From Vibrio sp. J1-1 (GTDB lineage Bacteria; Pseudomonadota; Gammaproteobacteria; Enterobacterales; Vibrionaceae), in NCBI RefSeq assembly GCF_021728395.1, contig NZ_JAKKCM010000003.1, forward strand, positions 248,001-312,000: 64,000 nt of DNA, read 5' to 3'. This document shows, piece by piece, positions 1-8,444 of the stretch. Positions within the stretch are counted from its first letter, which is position 1, and every line of letters starts with the position of its first letter. The position numbers were made by a program, and so were the translations under genes. The notes beneath the pieces are model-generated. The model was given only the letters and a program-made list of their open reading frames with translations. It made no database searches and was not told the origin of the DNA.

Positions 1-1211
1 GAAGTAAATTGCTCACTCTTAAATAGACGCCCTAATACCGGTAAATCAGAAACGCCCGGCAAACCTTCATCGACATTTCGAGCGTTTTCACTCAGTAGCC
101 CTGCAATACCTATAGTTTGCCCGTCAGCCAACTCTAAGGTACTGCCAGCGCTACGCTTAGTCAGTGGTGGGATGTAGTACGCAGCATTTGTATCACCAAC
201 GCTAAAGGTCACTACACCAGAAGTCGCCAGCTCACTCACGCTGACATTGAGCTTTAAATTGATTTTTTTATCACTAAGAATATAGGGTATAAAATCCAGT
301 GTTACGCCAAATTCTTTATAATCGATGGTGATGCCATCTTCGTTCGGAACGGGAATTGGGAATTCACCACCAGCAACAAACTCGGCTTTGGTGCCACTCA
401 ATGCCGTCAAGCTCGGTTCAGCTAATACCTTAGCCACTCCATTTTGTTTTGCGATATCAAGAGCAAACGTAAATAGCGTATTGCTGTCGAGAAAAGAGCC
501 TAAGAAACCAAACTCGTTAACACCAGCGTTACCACTCAAGATCGGCCCAATATCATCAATCGCACTGCCTATTGTTGTCGCTCCCCAGGTAATGTCGCCA
601 CTTTTTTGAAAGAAATGAAAATTAGAATCAAAAGTCCTAACTAAAGATCGTTGTACTTCTGCAACTGTCACTTCAAGCGTCACTTGTTGTGCGCCTCCGA
701 TGGACAACAAATTGATAACTGGGCTGTCATTCTCTTCATCTTCACTTTCATCAGCGGCATTACCAGCCGCAAAGGTCTCTGCAACTTTAATCGCCACATC
801 CATATTTTGCTGGCTACTGACTAAACCTCTGAGTACGATTTTGTCTTGAGTACTATGCACCTCAATATTCTCATCAGGCAAAAACTGATGAAGCTTTGAT
901 TTCAACGTATTAAGATCATGCGTCACTTCGACGTTAAACGATTCAATAATTCGGCCGCTACGATCCCAGACCGATACATTAGTAGTACCGAGCTTTTTAC
1001 CAATCAAATACAACTCGTTAGATCTCAGCACCAAGATATCCAGTATGCTGGGATCACCTAAGGTCACTTTTTTAGCACTACCTGAAATCATCAGTTGAGT
1101 AGACTGGTGGTGAGGTACAGCGACGACACGCCCCGATTGAGCAGCGGCATAAACATTAACGCTGGCTAATACCATGATTAAGTGGCTTAAAATTAATATT
1201 GTTATTTTCAT
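1..1211 (-). CDS. rcpA: Tad/Flp pilus secretin RcpA/CpaC (3' end outside window)
   Basis: Outer-membrane secretin through which the Flp (Tad) pilus fibre leaves the cell. The frame opens at the ATG complementary to 1209-1211 and stays open to the window edge, giving about 403 residues without a stop. Residues 1-23 form a signal peptide ending in VYAAA. Then comes the N-terminal pilus-secretin domain (VTLGDPSILDIL, LYLIGKKLGTTNVSVWD), a BON-like stretch (about 85-130), an acidic linker (ADESEDEEND), and the secretin core beginning QVTLEVTVAEV. Near the edge, RSAGSTLELADGQTIGIAGL and LPGVSDLPVLGRLF are hallmark secretin motifs. The ribosome site AGGTG overlaps the stop of cpaB, with a 7-base gap, so the two are probably translationally coupled. 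The missing part is the last beta-barrel segment. Confidence 0.93.
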   Translation of the reverse strand, partial: MKITILILSHLIMVLASVNVYAAAQSGRVVAVPHHQSTQLMISGSAKKVTLGDPSILDILVLRSNELYLIGKKLGTTNVSVWDRSGRIIESFNVEVTHDLNTLKSKLHQFLPDENIEVHSTQDKIVLRGLVSSQQNMDVAIKVAETFAAGNAADESEDEENDSPVINLLSIGGAQQVTLEVTVAEVQRSLVRTFDSNFHFFQKSGDITWGATTIGSAIDDIGPILSGNAGVNEFGFLGSFLDSNTLFTFALDIAKQNGVAKVLAEPSLTALSGTKAEFVAGGEFPIPVPNEDGITIDYKEFGVTLDFIPYILSDKKINLKLNVSVSELATSGVVTFSVGDTNAAYYIPPLTKRSAGSTLELADGQTIGIAGLLSENARNVDEGLPGVSDLPVLGRLFKSEQFT

Positions 1212-1218
1212 AATTCAC

Positions 1219-1956
1219 CTAATTGCTCACGCGTACATTGGAAGTTTGAGAACCTTTAATCACGGTCACACTTGGACGTGGTGTATACGTTCTTTTTGGC
1301 GGCGCTTTATCGACGGTTAGCGGGTTTCTTAATGCTAACTGAATACTTCCTTTACTTTTTTCCGTTAACAGCTTTTCAGCTTCTTTTGGCGACACTTCTA
1401 AGGTAACCGCTCGAACAATCACTGGCTTGTTATCTTTGGTTCTTGCCGTTTGGTCCACCGCCAACACTTTAATATTCTTCAATACGGTACTGGTTCCGTT
1501 ACCTTTTGTATTTAGCACATCAACTTTATTACCAGGGAGTAGAAAACCTGCAACGCCAATTACATCGTTGACTCGAATCGTAAGAGCCCGCTTATCTTCA
1601 GGTATCATGGCGGCTAATGTCACCCCTTCACCAAGTACGGCTATCCGGTTTGGGTTTACTAGTTCGCCTTCATAAATCGAGTTGGAAGCTACTTTGCCAA
1701 TCGCTTGAGATGGCTCCGTAAGCGTTGTTTCTTCTATCCAATCGACTTCCATTAGTCTCGTTTTTAGGTGCTTCTCTTCAATAATAACGCCTGGTTCTAT
1801 TTCCATTGCAGCCACAAGGACCGGGTGTCGCTCGACTTCTTCAAGCTTCACTGTGGGCTGCGTCTGACTATCTAACCACTGCTTTGCAATCATCACGGCC
1901 CCCAAACCAAACGCAATTGATAGCAATAGCAGCATGACAATTTGTGTCCTGCTCAT
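1219..1956 (-). CDS. cpaB: Flp pilus assembly protein CpaB/RcpC
   Basis: Periplasmic, membrane-anchored Tad pilus protein thought to work with the secretin and to contact peptidoglycan. The 245-residue product has an N-terminal membrane anchor (about 5-28), then a SAF-type domain (HPVLVAAMEIEPGVIIEEKHL, about 45-105) and the RcpC/CpaB domain with the typical LLPGNKVDVL motif near residue 140. The C-terminal tail is basic and proline-rich. A strong GAGGGG ribosome site lies 5 bases before the ATG. It lies 15 bases after the AAA+ ATPase gene and 7 before the secretin, clearly one transcript. Length and domain order are normal for the family. Confidence 0.93.
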   Translation of the reverse strand: MSRTQIVMLLLLSIAFGLGAVMIAKQWLDSQTQPTVKLEEVERHPVLVAAMEIEPGVIIEEKHLKTRLMEVDWIEETTLTEPSQAIGKVASNSIYEGELVNPNRIAVLGEGVTLAAMIPEDKRALTIRVNDVIGVAGFLLPGNKVDVLNTKGNGTSTVLKNIKVLAVDQTARTKDNKPVIVRAVTLEVSPKEAEKLLTEKSKGSIQLALRNPLTVDKAPPKRTYTPRPSVTVIKGSQTSNVRVSN

Positions 1957-1971
1957 GACATCCCCTCATTT

Positions 1972-3279
1972 TTATTCATCAACGGTAAAATAGAGCCCCC
2001 AAGCACGCGCCAGAATCTCGGTTGACACCTGCTCCCCTATTTCCTCGAACTTCAAAATATCTCGACTAATCCCTAAAATATCTTTTGGTAAACATGGGAA
2101 ATACCCCGTACCCGTCTCATCATGCAGTTGCTTTAATCGGTCAAAAAATCCTTCCTCTAAAATCAGTTGATAAGCATCTGATAAATCCATCCACAACTGA
2201 CGGTACTCATCTAACTCTAGAGGATTAAATTCAATCTTGTAGCCAAGTCGTCGTAAAAATGCGGGATCAGCAATAGAACTTGGTGGAAGGTTGGATGAAA
2301 AAGCAAGTGTCAGCAAAAACGGTACCGATATCTGTTGTCCATTTGGCAAACCAAGGTGATCAACAAAATATTCCATCGGAACAATCCAGCGGTTGAGCAC
2401 GGCGGCAACCGGCATAGATTGACGCCCTAAATCATCAATTACAAAAATGCCATTATTGGCCATCATTTGCAGTGGTGCATTCCAGACACGATTATGCTCG
2501 GTGTGGTTGACCTCCAACATGTCCATGGTCAACTCGCCGCCAACCTGAATATTCGGTCTTTCACACAACACCCAGCGCTTATCATAATGGTCACCCAATT
2601 TAACAAACGTTTTGCTCTCAGAGTTATCCACCCGTTTGTGATGGTGCTCAGAAAAGACTTTAATAATATTGCCGTCAGCATAGACCGCATGAGGAATAAA
2701 GACAGACGTGTTCAATGCATTGAGAACGCGCGCTGCAACATAACTTTTACCTGTACCGGCATGCCCGTATAACAATAGCGCTCGACCAGAGTTAATTGCT
2801 GGACCCAGCACTGGTATTAAACGCTCAGCTCCATAAACGTCATCAAGTGCTCGTTCCACATCCGCTCGAGCAATGGGTTGATTACGCAGATTTTGCCGCT
2901 CAACCACATCCCAATACTGCTCCAAAGAGACAGGTACCGGACCAATATACGCCTCGCGACGAAACGCCAACTCAGCTTCTGCCATACCCAACTCTGTTAA
3001 ACCATAACGAACGTTAGAGTACGAGCTGGTCGCATTTAACGGTTGATAAACTTCAACCCAACTGCGAGCACGAAGTTGTGCAAGTGAATTTTCCACAATA
3101 GATGAAACCACACACATTCGGCAGGATAACTCAACCAAATTGGATTTTGGATAGGCAGAAATATGCTTGATAAGAAGATGCTCAATAACCGCACTCGGTA
3201 TGCCTAAATCATCTTCTGACGTAGGCGTCGGTGGCGGTGAGATCTGTGGCACTAAATTTATTTTAGGTATTGTAGACAT
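1972..3279 (-). CDS. AAA+ ATPase encoded inside the Tad pilus operon
   Basis: A 435-residue ATPase of unknown role. Walker A is GHAGTGKS and Walker B is IFVIDDLG. LAFSSNLPPSS looks like sensor 1 and AFLRRLGYKIEF carries a candidate arginine finger. About 140 residues precede the ATPase core and resemble a winged-helix or adaptor region (VVSSIVENSLAQLRARSWVEV, YGLTELGMAEAE). A GTG at 3306 would add nine residues, but the ATG at 3279 has a strong AGGAGGG site 8-9 bases upstream, so I chose it. It sits between the prepilin peptidase and cpaB. The usual Tad motor ATPases are TadA and TadZ and it resembles neither, lacking the TadA secretion-ATPase boxes. A MoxR/RavA-like or ClpX-like remodelling role in assembly is only inference. 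Confidence 0.8.
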   Translation of the reverse strand: MSTIPKINLVPQISPPPTPTSEDDLGIPSAVIEHLLIKHISAYPKSNLVELSCRMCVVSSIVENSLAQLRARSWVEVYQPLNATSSYSNVRYGLTELGMAEAELAFRREAYIGPVPVSLEQYWDVVERQNLRNQPIARADVERALDDVYGAERLIPVLGPAINSGRALLLYGHAGTGKSYVAARVLNALNTSVFIPHAVYADGNIIKVFSEHHHKRVDNSESKTFVKLGDHYDKRWVLCERPNIQVGGELTMDMLEVNHTEHNRVWNAPLQMMANNGIFVIDDLGRQSMPVAAVLNRWIVPMEYFVDHLGLPNGQQISVPFLLTLAFSSNLPPSSIADPAFLRRLGYKIEFNPLELDEYRQLWMDLSDAYQLILEEGFFDRLKQLHDETGTGYFPCLPKDILGISRDILKFEEIGEQVSTEILARAWGLYFTVDE

Positions 3280-3380
3280 GGGCTGTGCCCTCCTAACGTT
3301 TGGCACGGTTGTAGTGGCAAATCCCTGCCAAACCTAACAAATCACTGTAGCCGCAACCTAGCGGATTCATGTATGTTAAT

Positions 3381-3866
3381 TTATTGAATATAAAAATAGT
3401 AAGCCAAACCAATCACTATTGTCGGAGCAAAAGGAATCACTAAAGGCTGTTTGTTTTTCCAGCCAGGAGTCACTTTCTGTACTGCGTAAGCTTTAACTTG
3501 CTGCCCAATGGGCTCGACCGAAGATGCCAAATGTAGAGCAAGATAAAACACACCAATTATACCTCCGGCAATAACGATATAAGGTGTTACTTGCCACATA
3601 GTTTCAGCTCCTAACCAAAAACCGATAGCAGCTAAAAGTTTGACGTCACCTCCCGCCATAACTCGAACCAAATACAACAAAAAACATGTTGTGAAAGTAA
3701 CGAGCAAACCTTTCAAATGAATCATCCACTCTACATCGGACTCTAGGTACAGATTAACTACTACAACCAGAAACAACACACCGACTAATTGGTTAGGAAT
3801 TCGGTGTCTCTGTGCATCAGAGACACCAATAACAAACAGCACACTCCAAAGGACAACAGTTAGCAT
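3381..3866 (-). CDS. cpaA: Prepilin peptidase TadV/CpaA (A24 family)
   Basis: Small inner-membrane aspartic peptidase that removes the leader from Flp prepilin and pseudopilins. The 161-residue product is almost entirely hydrophobic, with about four to five membrane segments. The two catalytic aspartates are visible: D17 in VSDAQRHRIPN, the family's conserved first-loop motif, and D74 in AGGDVK, the GxGD-type motif. Like other TadV proteins it lacks the N-terminal methylase domain of PilD. It starts 21 bases after the flp pilin gene and is followed by a 101-base gap before the AAA+ ATPase gene. Confidence 0.93.
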   Translation of the reverse strand: MLTVVLWSVLFVIGVSDAQRHRIPNQLVGVLFLVVVVNLYLESDVEWMIHLKGLLVTFTTCFLLYLVRVMAGGDVKLLAAIGFWLGAETMWQVTPYIVIAGGIIGVFYLALHLASSVEPIGQQVKAYAVQKVTPGWKNKQPLVIPFAPTIVIGLAYYFYIQ

Positions 3867-3887
3867 GTTTTAATCTACCGTGCTCTA

Positions 3888-4094
3888 CTATGGAACAGTA
3901 ACTGCGCCTGTTTGACAGTTTTCTGTGTCACTAACACATCCCCCGACCTGAGTGAACTTAGCTTGGATAATATCCCAGAAACCAGAACCAATAGCTGCTG
4001 CAACAATCAGCGCCGCACCAAGAATATATTCTAGAAGCGTCAAGCCTTCTTCATCATTCCAAAAGTCTTTAAGAACTTGTGTAAACTTATCCAT
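3888..4094 (-). CDS. flp: Flp/Fap-type major pilin
   Basis: Major subunit of the Tad pilus, 68 residues. A short basic/acidic leader ends in glycine, and the mature part begins LTLLEY, giving the canonical G^xxxxEY processing site (Glu5, Tyr6) of Flp pilins. A hydrophobic helix follows (ILGAALIVAAAIG). The C-terminus contains two cysteines (GGCVSDTENC), which may form a disulfide loop in the fibre. This is the first gene of the operon, preceded by a purine-rich AGGGGG ribosome site about 9 bases from the ATG. Confidence 0.93.
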   Translation of the reverse strand: MDKFTQVLKDFWNDEEGLTLLEYILGAALIVAAAIGSGFWDIIQAKFTQVGGCVSDTENCQTGAVTVP

Positions 4095-4429
4095 TTTAAA
4101 TGCCCCCTAAAGATCCGTTTTAGAGATCTTTAATATTGATTTAGTGTTTAACCCCTCTGAAACGTCCCTACATATGCAAGGGTTTCGATGTCAATTTAGG
4201 TTAGAAAAGTGTTAGAACGTTAGGATATTCTTGCCATTCATTGGTACTTTTTTGCTATCTATGTATTTATCAGTATGCTGTATTAAATATGAGATTGGTG
4301 GCTATGAAATATGGGAGAGACATCACACTTAATCGTTAAAATCCTCACCATAATCATCTAATTGATAAAACTAAAAAATGATTTAACCAAAATTTAATAA
4401 ACGAAAGGATTAATCTAAACACTCAAGGA
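4095..4429. other. Intergenic region between flp and the AraC-type gene
   Basis: This 335-base AT-rich stretch separates the divergent flp and AraC-type genes and must hold their promoters. I could not assign a convincing -35/-10 pair. An 8-bp inverted repeat (TAAAGATC 4108-4115 with GATCTTTA 4125-4132) lies directly upstream of the flp ribosome site and could form a leader hairpin in the flp mRNA. No open frame of note and no RNA gene was recognised. Confidence 0.5.
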
Positions 4430-5221
4430 TTGAGATTAGAGGGATTAGTCCAGGTTCAAATGTTGTCTAAGCATGAGTTAAATGGATTTTATATGGATAG
4501 GCTTGTTAAAGCGTGTTGGATGGGAGATCCCCTAGTATCTCTGCCTGAGCAGCTCCGATGGGTATTTACGCAATACTTTGAATTAATTGATCACAGCAAT
4601 GACATATCAGTGATCAGTGACAAAGAGTTCGGTTATTTTTTTTACTATGCCACAGGAAAGCCGAACAGTACGTTAAAAAGCGTGACAACACTGTGTGAAA
4701 ATCTGGATAAAAAACTTATTGTCGTGCACACGACTGACATCGGTGGCGGCAAACTACCACCAAAACACATAACCGCTGAGTACTACCCATTAAGCGATAA
4801 CTATTTATCACACTGGTTATCTCAAATAAAGCTCAAATACTTTTTTAATCATAGCCTTGAAGGCGCTAACTTAATACCGCATAAATCACCTCCGAGGAAT
4901 GGTAAAGCCAACTTTTCTGAGGTCGTTGACTATATCGCAAATAATATTCACCGGGAGTTGCGTGAAGAAGATGCGGCTGCGCTCTGTCATTACTCTACCA
5001 CCTACTTTTCGAAAGTGTTTCGTCGCAAGGTTGGTATGTGCTTTCGTGATTATGTCACCGCCAAGCGTATTGCATTAGCCAAAAAGATGCTCACCGAGGA
5101 CGATTCGATGAAAATTGCGTATATTGCTTACCAATGCGGTTATCATGATGTCTCTTATTTCTCTCGTATTTTTAAGAAGAAGACGGGGTTCTCTCCAGCC
5201 AGCTACCGACAACAGTTTTAG
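4430..5221 (+). CDS. AraC-family transcriptional regulator
   Basis: DNA-binding regulator. The C-terminal 100 residues are a clear double helix-turn-helix AraC domain (VVDYIANNIHRELREEDAAAL, TTYFSKVFRRKVGMCFRDYV, KIAYIAYQCGYHDVSYFSRIFKKKTGFSPASYR). The N-terminal 155 residues match no ligand-binding fold I recognise. The longest frame begins at a TTG (4430). An ATG at 4460 is an alternative, and neither has a well-spaced ribosome site, so the start is uncertain. It is divergent from the Tad operon and upstream of the acyl-CoA synthetase-like gene. Control of either is plausible but unproven. Confidence 0.85.
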   Translation: MRLEGLVQVQMLSKHELNGFYMDRLVKACWMGDPLVSLPEQLRWVFTQYFELIDHSNDISVISDKEFGYFFYYATGKPNSTLKSVTTLCENLDKKLIVVHTTDIGGGKLPPKHITAEYYPLSDNYLSHWLSQIKLKYFFNHSLEGANLIPHKSPPRNGKANFSEVVDYIANNIHRELREEDAAALCHYSTTYFSKVFRRKVGMCFRDYVTAKRIALAKKMLTEDDSMKIAYIAYQCGYHDVSYFSRIFKKKTGFSPASYRQQF

Positions 5222-5352
5222 CTATTATTTTTATGTAGGTTTAGAAAAGATATAGCACTATCTTAGCCACGTATTTCGTCAAAATACATTCCCGAACAGT
5301 GACTCACATGCTAAAGTTAACAATATATTAACAACTATAAAAACGAGAAGAC

Positions 5353-7062
5353 ATGGAGTCACTTATGATGCATCAGCCGAATGTAACCAACACCTCTGCT
5401 GGTTGCGCTCTCCCTCCGCCAAATGAAATGATTCTAAAATGGGCAGACGAGCGTCCAAATGAGGTTTACTTAAAGCAAATCATCAATCGGGAATTCGTTG
5501 AATTCACTTACGCTGAAGTCGCAGACCAAGCTCTCAGGCTGGTTAGCGCATTACACAACCTTGGTGTTAATCCCGGTGATAAGGTAGCGTTAATCTCCAA
5601 AAATTGCGCAGAGTGGTTTATCTGTGATCTGGCTATGATGCTGGGGGATTACGTTAGTGTGCCCATCTTCCCAACGGCTGGCGTAGACACCATCGAGTAC
5701 TGCCTCACGCACAGCGAAAGTAAGGTGCTCATCGGAGGTAAATTAGACGACTCCAAGGCAACTCAGCAAGTGATTAATGAAATGGGCGATCTGATAAGTA
5801 TCGCACTGCCATATAACACTGCACCCATGTGCCAGCATCAATATGCAGAGCTTATTGCGAATGAAACGCCGAGTGTAGAGCGTCCCCAGCACTACGATGA
5901 AAAACTGATGTCGTTGGTATATACATCCGGTACTTCTGGCTTACCAAAAGGTGCAATGCTGACCTACGGCGCATTCAGTTGGTCTGTACAACAGTTGATC
6001 AATCACATTGGTATACAACCAAACGACCGATTGTTCTCCTACTTACCACTCGCGCACATTACTGAACGTGTATATATATTCGGTTCTTCAATTATGGGTG
6101 GTGTTCCCACCGCCTTTCCAGAGTCACTCGACACCTTTATTGAAGATGTAAAGATGCACCGCCCTACTTTGTTCATCTCAGTACCAAGGTTATGGACGCT
6201 ATTCCAACAGCGTATTCAAGATAAGTTACCACAAAAGTCTCTGAATATTCTTCTCAAGATACCGTTTGTGAACTCGCTGATTAAGAAGAAGCTCGCGGTC
6301 GGGCTGGGTTTGGATCAAGCCCGAGTATTGGGTTGTGGCTCCGCTCCTGTTTCACCGGCACTGTTAGAGTGGTACCACAGCGTTGGGCTCAATATTACCG
6401 AAGCGTGGGGGATGACCGAATCCTTTGCTTACAGCACCATTAATTATCCTTTTAGAGCCGATAAAATTGGCACTGTCGGCAACGCAGGCCCTGGCATAGA
6501 ACTGAAAATTGCTGATGACAGTGAAATCATGGTTCGCAGTAAAGGCCTATTCTCTGGTTACTATAAAAATGATATCGCGACTCAAGAATCTTTTGATTCA
6601 GAGGGATGGCTGCATACTGGTGACATTGGAGCAATTGATTCGGATGGTTACCTTACCATTCAAGGCCGCAAAAAAGACACGTTTAAAACCGCAAAAGGGA
6701 AGTTCGTTTCTCCCGTTCCAATTGAAAAGAAATTGTTCGAATACAGTCGTATAGAAATGATGTGCCTGATTGGTCTTGGCTTACCAGGCCCAATATTGTT
6801 GGTCGTACCTCATGATTTCCCTCACTTCGACAAAGAGCGTTATGAGCGTTCCACTCGTAAAGTCATTGAGCGAATGAATAAAGAGCTGGCATCTCACGAG
6901 CAAATAAAAGGCGTTTTGATGATAAAAGAGCCATGGAATATCGAAAATGGCGTTCTTACCCCAACTCTGAAAATAAAGCGCCACGTACTTGAACAAAAGT
7001 ACCACGAACTTGGCCATAACTGGCCTAAAGGCCAATTAGTACTCTGGGAAGAAGACTTATAA
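5353..7062 (+). CDS. AMP-forming acyl-CoA synthetase-like enzyme
   Basis: Adenylate-forming enzyme of the long-chain fatty-acid CoA ligase group, 569 residues. The P-loop motif YTSGTSGLPKG begins at residue 190. LPLAHITERVY, EAWGMTESF and GWLHTGDIGAIDSDGYLTIQGRKKD are the later adenylation motifs, and the hinge and catalytic region follows (TAKGKFVSPVPIEKK). This resembles AMP-dependent synthetases acting on fatty acids, and the ITERVY form is typical of long-chain ligases. The exact substrate cannot be read from sequence. It stands alone, 131 bases after the AraC-type gene and on the same strand. An ATG at codon 5 is a possible alternative start. Confidence 0.85.
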   Translation: MESLMMHQPNVTNTSAGCALPPPNEMILKWADERPNEVYLKQIINREFVEFTYAEVADQALRLVSALHNLGVNPGDKVALISKNCAEWFICDLAMMLGDYVSVPIFPTAGVDTIEYCLTHSESKVLIGGKLDDSKATQQVINEMGDLISIALPYNTAPMCQHQYAELIANETPSVERPQHYDEKLMSLVYTSGTSGLPKGAMLTYGAFSWSVQQLINHIGIQPNDRLFSYLPLAHITERVYIFGSSIMGGVPTAFPESLDTFIEDVKMHRPTLFISVPRLWTLFQQRIQDKLPQKSLNILLKIPFVNSLIKKKLAVGLGLDQARVLGCGSAPVSPALLEWYHSVGLNITEAWGMTESFAYSTINYPFRADKIGTVGNAGPGIELKIADDSEIMVRSKGLFSGYYKNDIATQESFDSEGWLHTGDIGAIDSDGYLTIQGRKKDTFKTAKGKFVSPVPIEKKLFEYSRIEMMCLIGLGLPGPILLVVPHDFPHFDKERYERSTRKVIERMNKELASHEQIKGVLMIKEPWNIENGVLTPTLKIKRHVLEQKYHELGHNWPKGQLVLWEEDL

Positions 7063-7070
7063 TTAGGCCA

Positions 7071-7098
7071 GCACTCCTCAATAGCGGTTGGGGAGTGC
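7071..7098 (+). terminator. Hairpin after the acyl-CoA synthetase-like gene
   Basis: An 11-bp stem (GCACTCCTCAA / TTGGGGAGTGC, one G-U pair) with a 5-base loop starts 8 bases after the stop codon. There is no T-run, so it is a weak or factor-dependent terminator, or an mRNA-stabilising hairpin, between convergent genes. Confidence 0.45.
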
Positions 7099-7117
7099 CA
7101 CTCAACCTTGCTTCAAA

Positions 7118-7327
7118 CTACGGCCTCCAAAATGGTTTGTGGCTTTCTTTTAACACCTCATGCTTTTCCAAACCAATATCATTCCAAAGATGTTCAGGTA
7201 ACTCTCTTAAGTGACGACGAGTTCGAGAATTCCGTCGCCACAAATAGAGTTTAGAAAAAGTTAACTGAATCCAAGCTTGTTGTCTCGTTAATAAAGCTTG
7301 CTGATCATTGTGAATAGTATTGTCCAT
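7118..7327 (-). CDS. DUF1127 (YjiS-like) small protein
   Basis: A 69-residue basic protein whose C-terminal half is the DUF1127 motif (LWRRNSRTRRHLRELPEHLWNDIGLEK), a short arginine-rich helical domain found in many proteobacterial small proteins. Family members are linked to RNA turnover and to phosphate or carbon stress in some bacteria, but the role here is unknown. A GTG at 7357 would give 79 residues. The ATG at 7327 has a well-placed AGGAG eight bases upstream, so I prefer it. It is divergent from the LysR-type gene, the classical arrangement of a LysR regulator and its target. Confidence 0.82.
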   Translation of the reverse strand: MDNTIHNDQQALLTRQQAWIQLTFSKLYLWRRNSRTRRHLRELPEHLWNDIGLEKHEVLKESHKPFWRP

Positions 7328-7425
7328 CTCCCCAACTCCTATTGTTCTGTTGACCACTTAATAATCAACGACTACCCTAATATTCTCAAACGATAGAATC
7401 TGCCATTGAGTTAAGGAAAACTAAT

Positions 7426-8352
7426 GTGAAAGATCGAATGCCTCCATTGCAAGGCTTATACTATTTCTTCATCGCAGCAAAAGAAGGAAGCTTTAAAACC
7501 GCAGCAAAACACTTGTTTGTTACACCCGCAGCAATTAGCCAACAAATCCGCCAGTTAGAAGAGTTTCTGGGAACGGATCTTTTTGTTCGCCAACATAGGA
7601 AGATACTCTTAACACCGCAAGGTGAATTGCTATTTGCTCAAGCAGAAAGAGGATTTAGCCACATACAACAAGGTGTTCGTCTGATTAGCCAAGATCCCAA
7701 CCCAAACCAACTCTCTATCTCTACACTTCCTTCGTTTGCTCATCATTGGCTAGTTCCCAAAATCACAGCTTTTCGACAGCGCCATCCTGAACTATCACTT
7801 TTGCTGGAGCCAACTAATGAACTGGTTTCTTTTCAGGATAGTCAGATAGATCTATGCGTTCGTTACGGCTTGGGAAACTACCCAAATTTAGATTCACAAT
7901 GGTTGATGGATGAAGCCTTCTATCCTGCCTGTCATCCGGTTTATCAAAAAGAGCACGGCATTTATAGCATCGAAGACTTGAGAAAAGCTGAACTTATCGA
8001 AGATCTTTGGCCTGATCTCGATTGGAATATGTGGTTAGAAAGGCTGGGACAACGTGCAGCAAAACCGGCTCTAAAATACAGCGGCTCCCATCTCGTGCTT
8101 GAGGCAGCTTTATCATTACAAGGTGTAGCTCTAGTGAAGCACAGTTTGGCGTATCAGTATTTTCGAACTGGCAAGTTGGTTCGTATTGGAGACATCGCCA
8201 TCAAGCCTAAATTCGCCTATTACTTATGTGCACCAAAGGGATATCTTCAGCGACCCAAGGCACAATTGTTTGCACAGTGGCTAAAGGAAGAAATCGAAAG
8301 TTTTGAAAAATCGGTTAATCGAGACTTTAAAACCATCGCGCTAACAGACTGA
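7426..8352 (+). CDS. LysR-family transcriptional regulator (GcvA-like)
   Basis: The 308-residue regulator has an N-terminal winged helix-turn-helix (about 6-65: GSFKTAAKHLFVTPAAISQQIRQLEEFLGTDLFVR) and a LysR substrate-binding domain (about 90-295). The form of the HTH and PNLDSQWL/LVLEAALSLQGVAL regions recalls the GcvA/AmpR branch. Its GTG start at 7426 is supported by AAGGA about 9 bases upstream. The next in-frame ATG (7438) has no site of its own. It is divergently placed from the DUF1127 gene with about 100 bases between, the likely shared operator region. The effector is unknown. Confidence 0.9.
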   Translation: MKDRMPPLQGLYYFFIAAKEGSFKTAAKHLFVTPAAISQQIRQLEEFLGTDLFVRQHRKILLTPQGELLFAQAERGFSHIQQGVRLISQDPNPNQLSISTLPSFAHHWLVPKITAFRQRHPELSLLLEPTNELVSFQDSQIDLCVRYGLGNYPNLDSQWLMDEAFYPACHPVYQKEHGIYSIEDLRKAELIEDLWPDLDWNMWLERLGQRAAKPALKYSGSHLVLEAALSLQGVALVKHSLAYQYFRTGKLVRIGDIAIKPKFAYYLCAPKGYLQRPKAQLFAQWLKEEIESFEKSVNRDFKTIALTD

Positions 8353-8393
8353 AGAGTTTTAATTGGATAACAAAATTCTGTTGCGAGATGAAT

Positions 8394-8420
8394 AAAAAGC
8401 CCCGCACTTGGCGGGGCTTT
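8394..8420. terminator. Bidirectional terminator between LysR gene and fusA2
   Basis: A 10-bp GC-rich stem (AAAGCCCCGC / GCGGGGCTTT) with loop ACTTG has A-runs on one side and T-runs on the other, serving both convergent genes. Confidence 0.85.
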
Positions 8421-8444
8421 GAAATCATAGAGTTAAGTTAAGAA

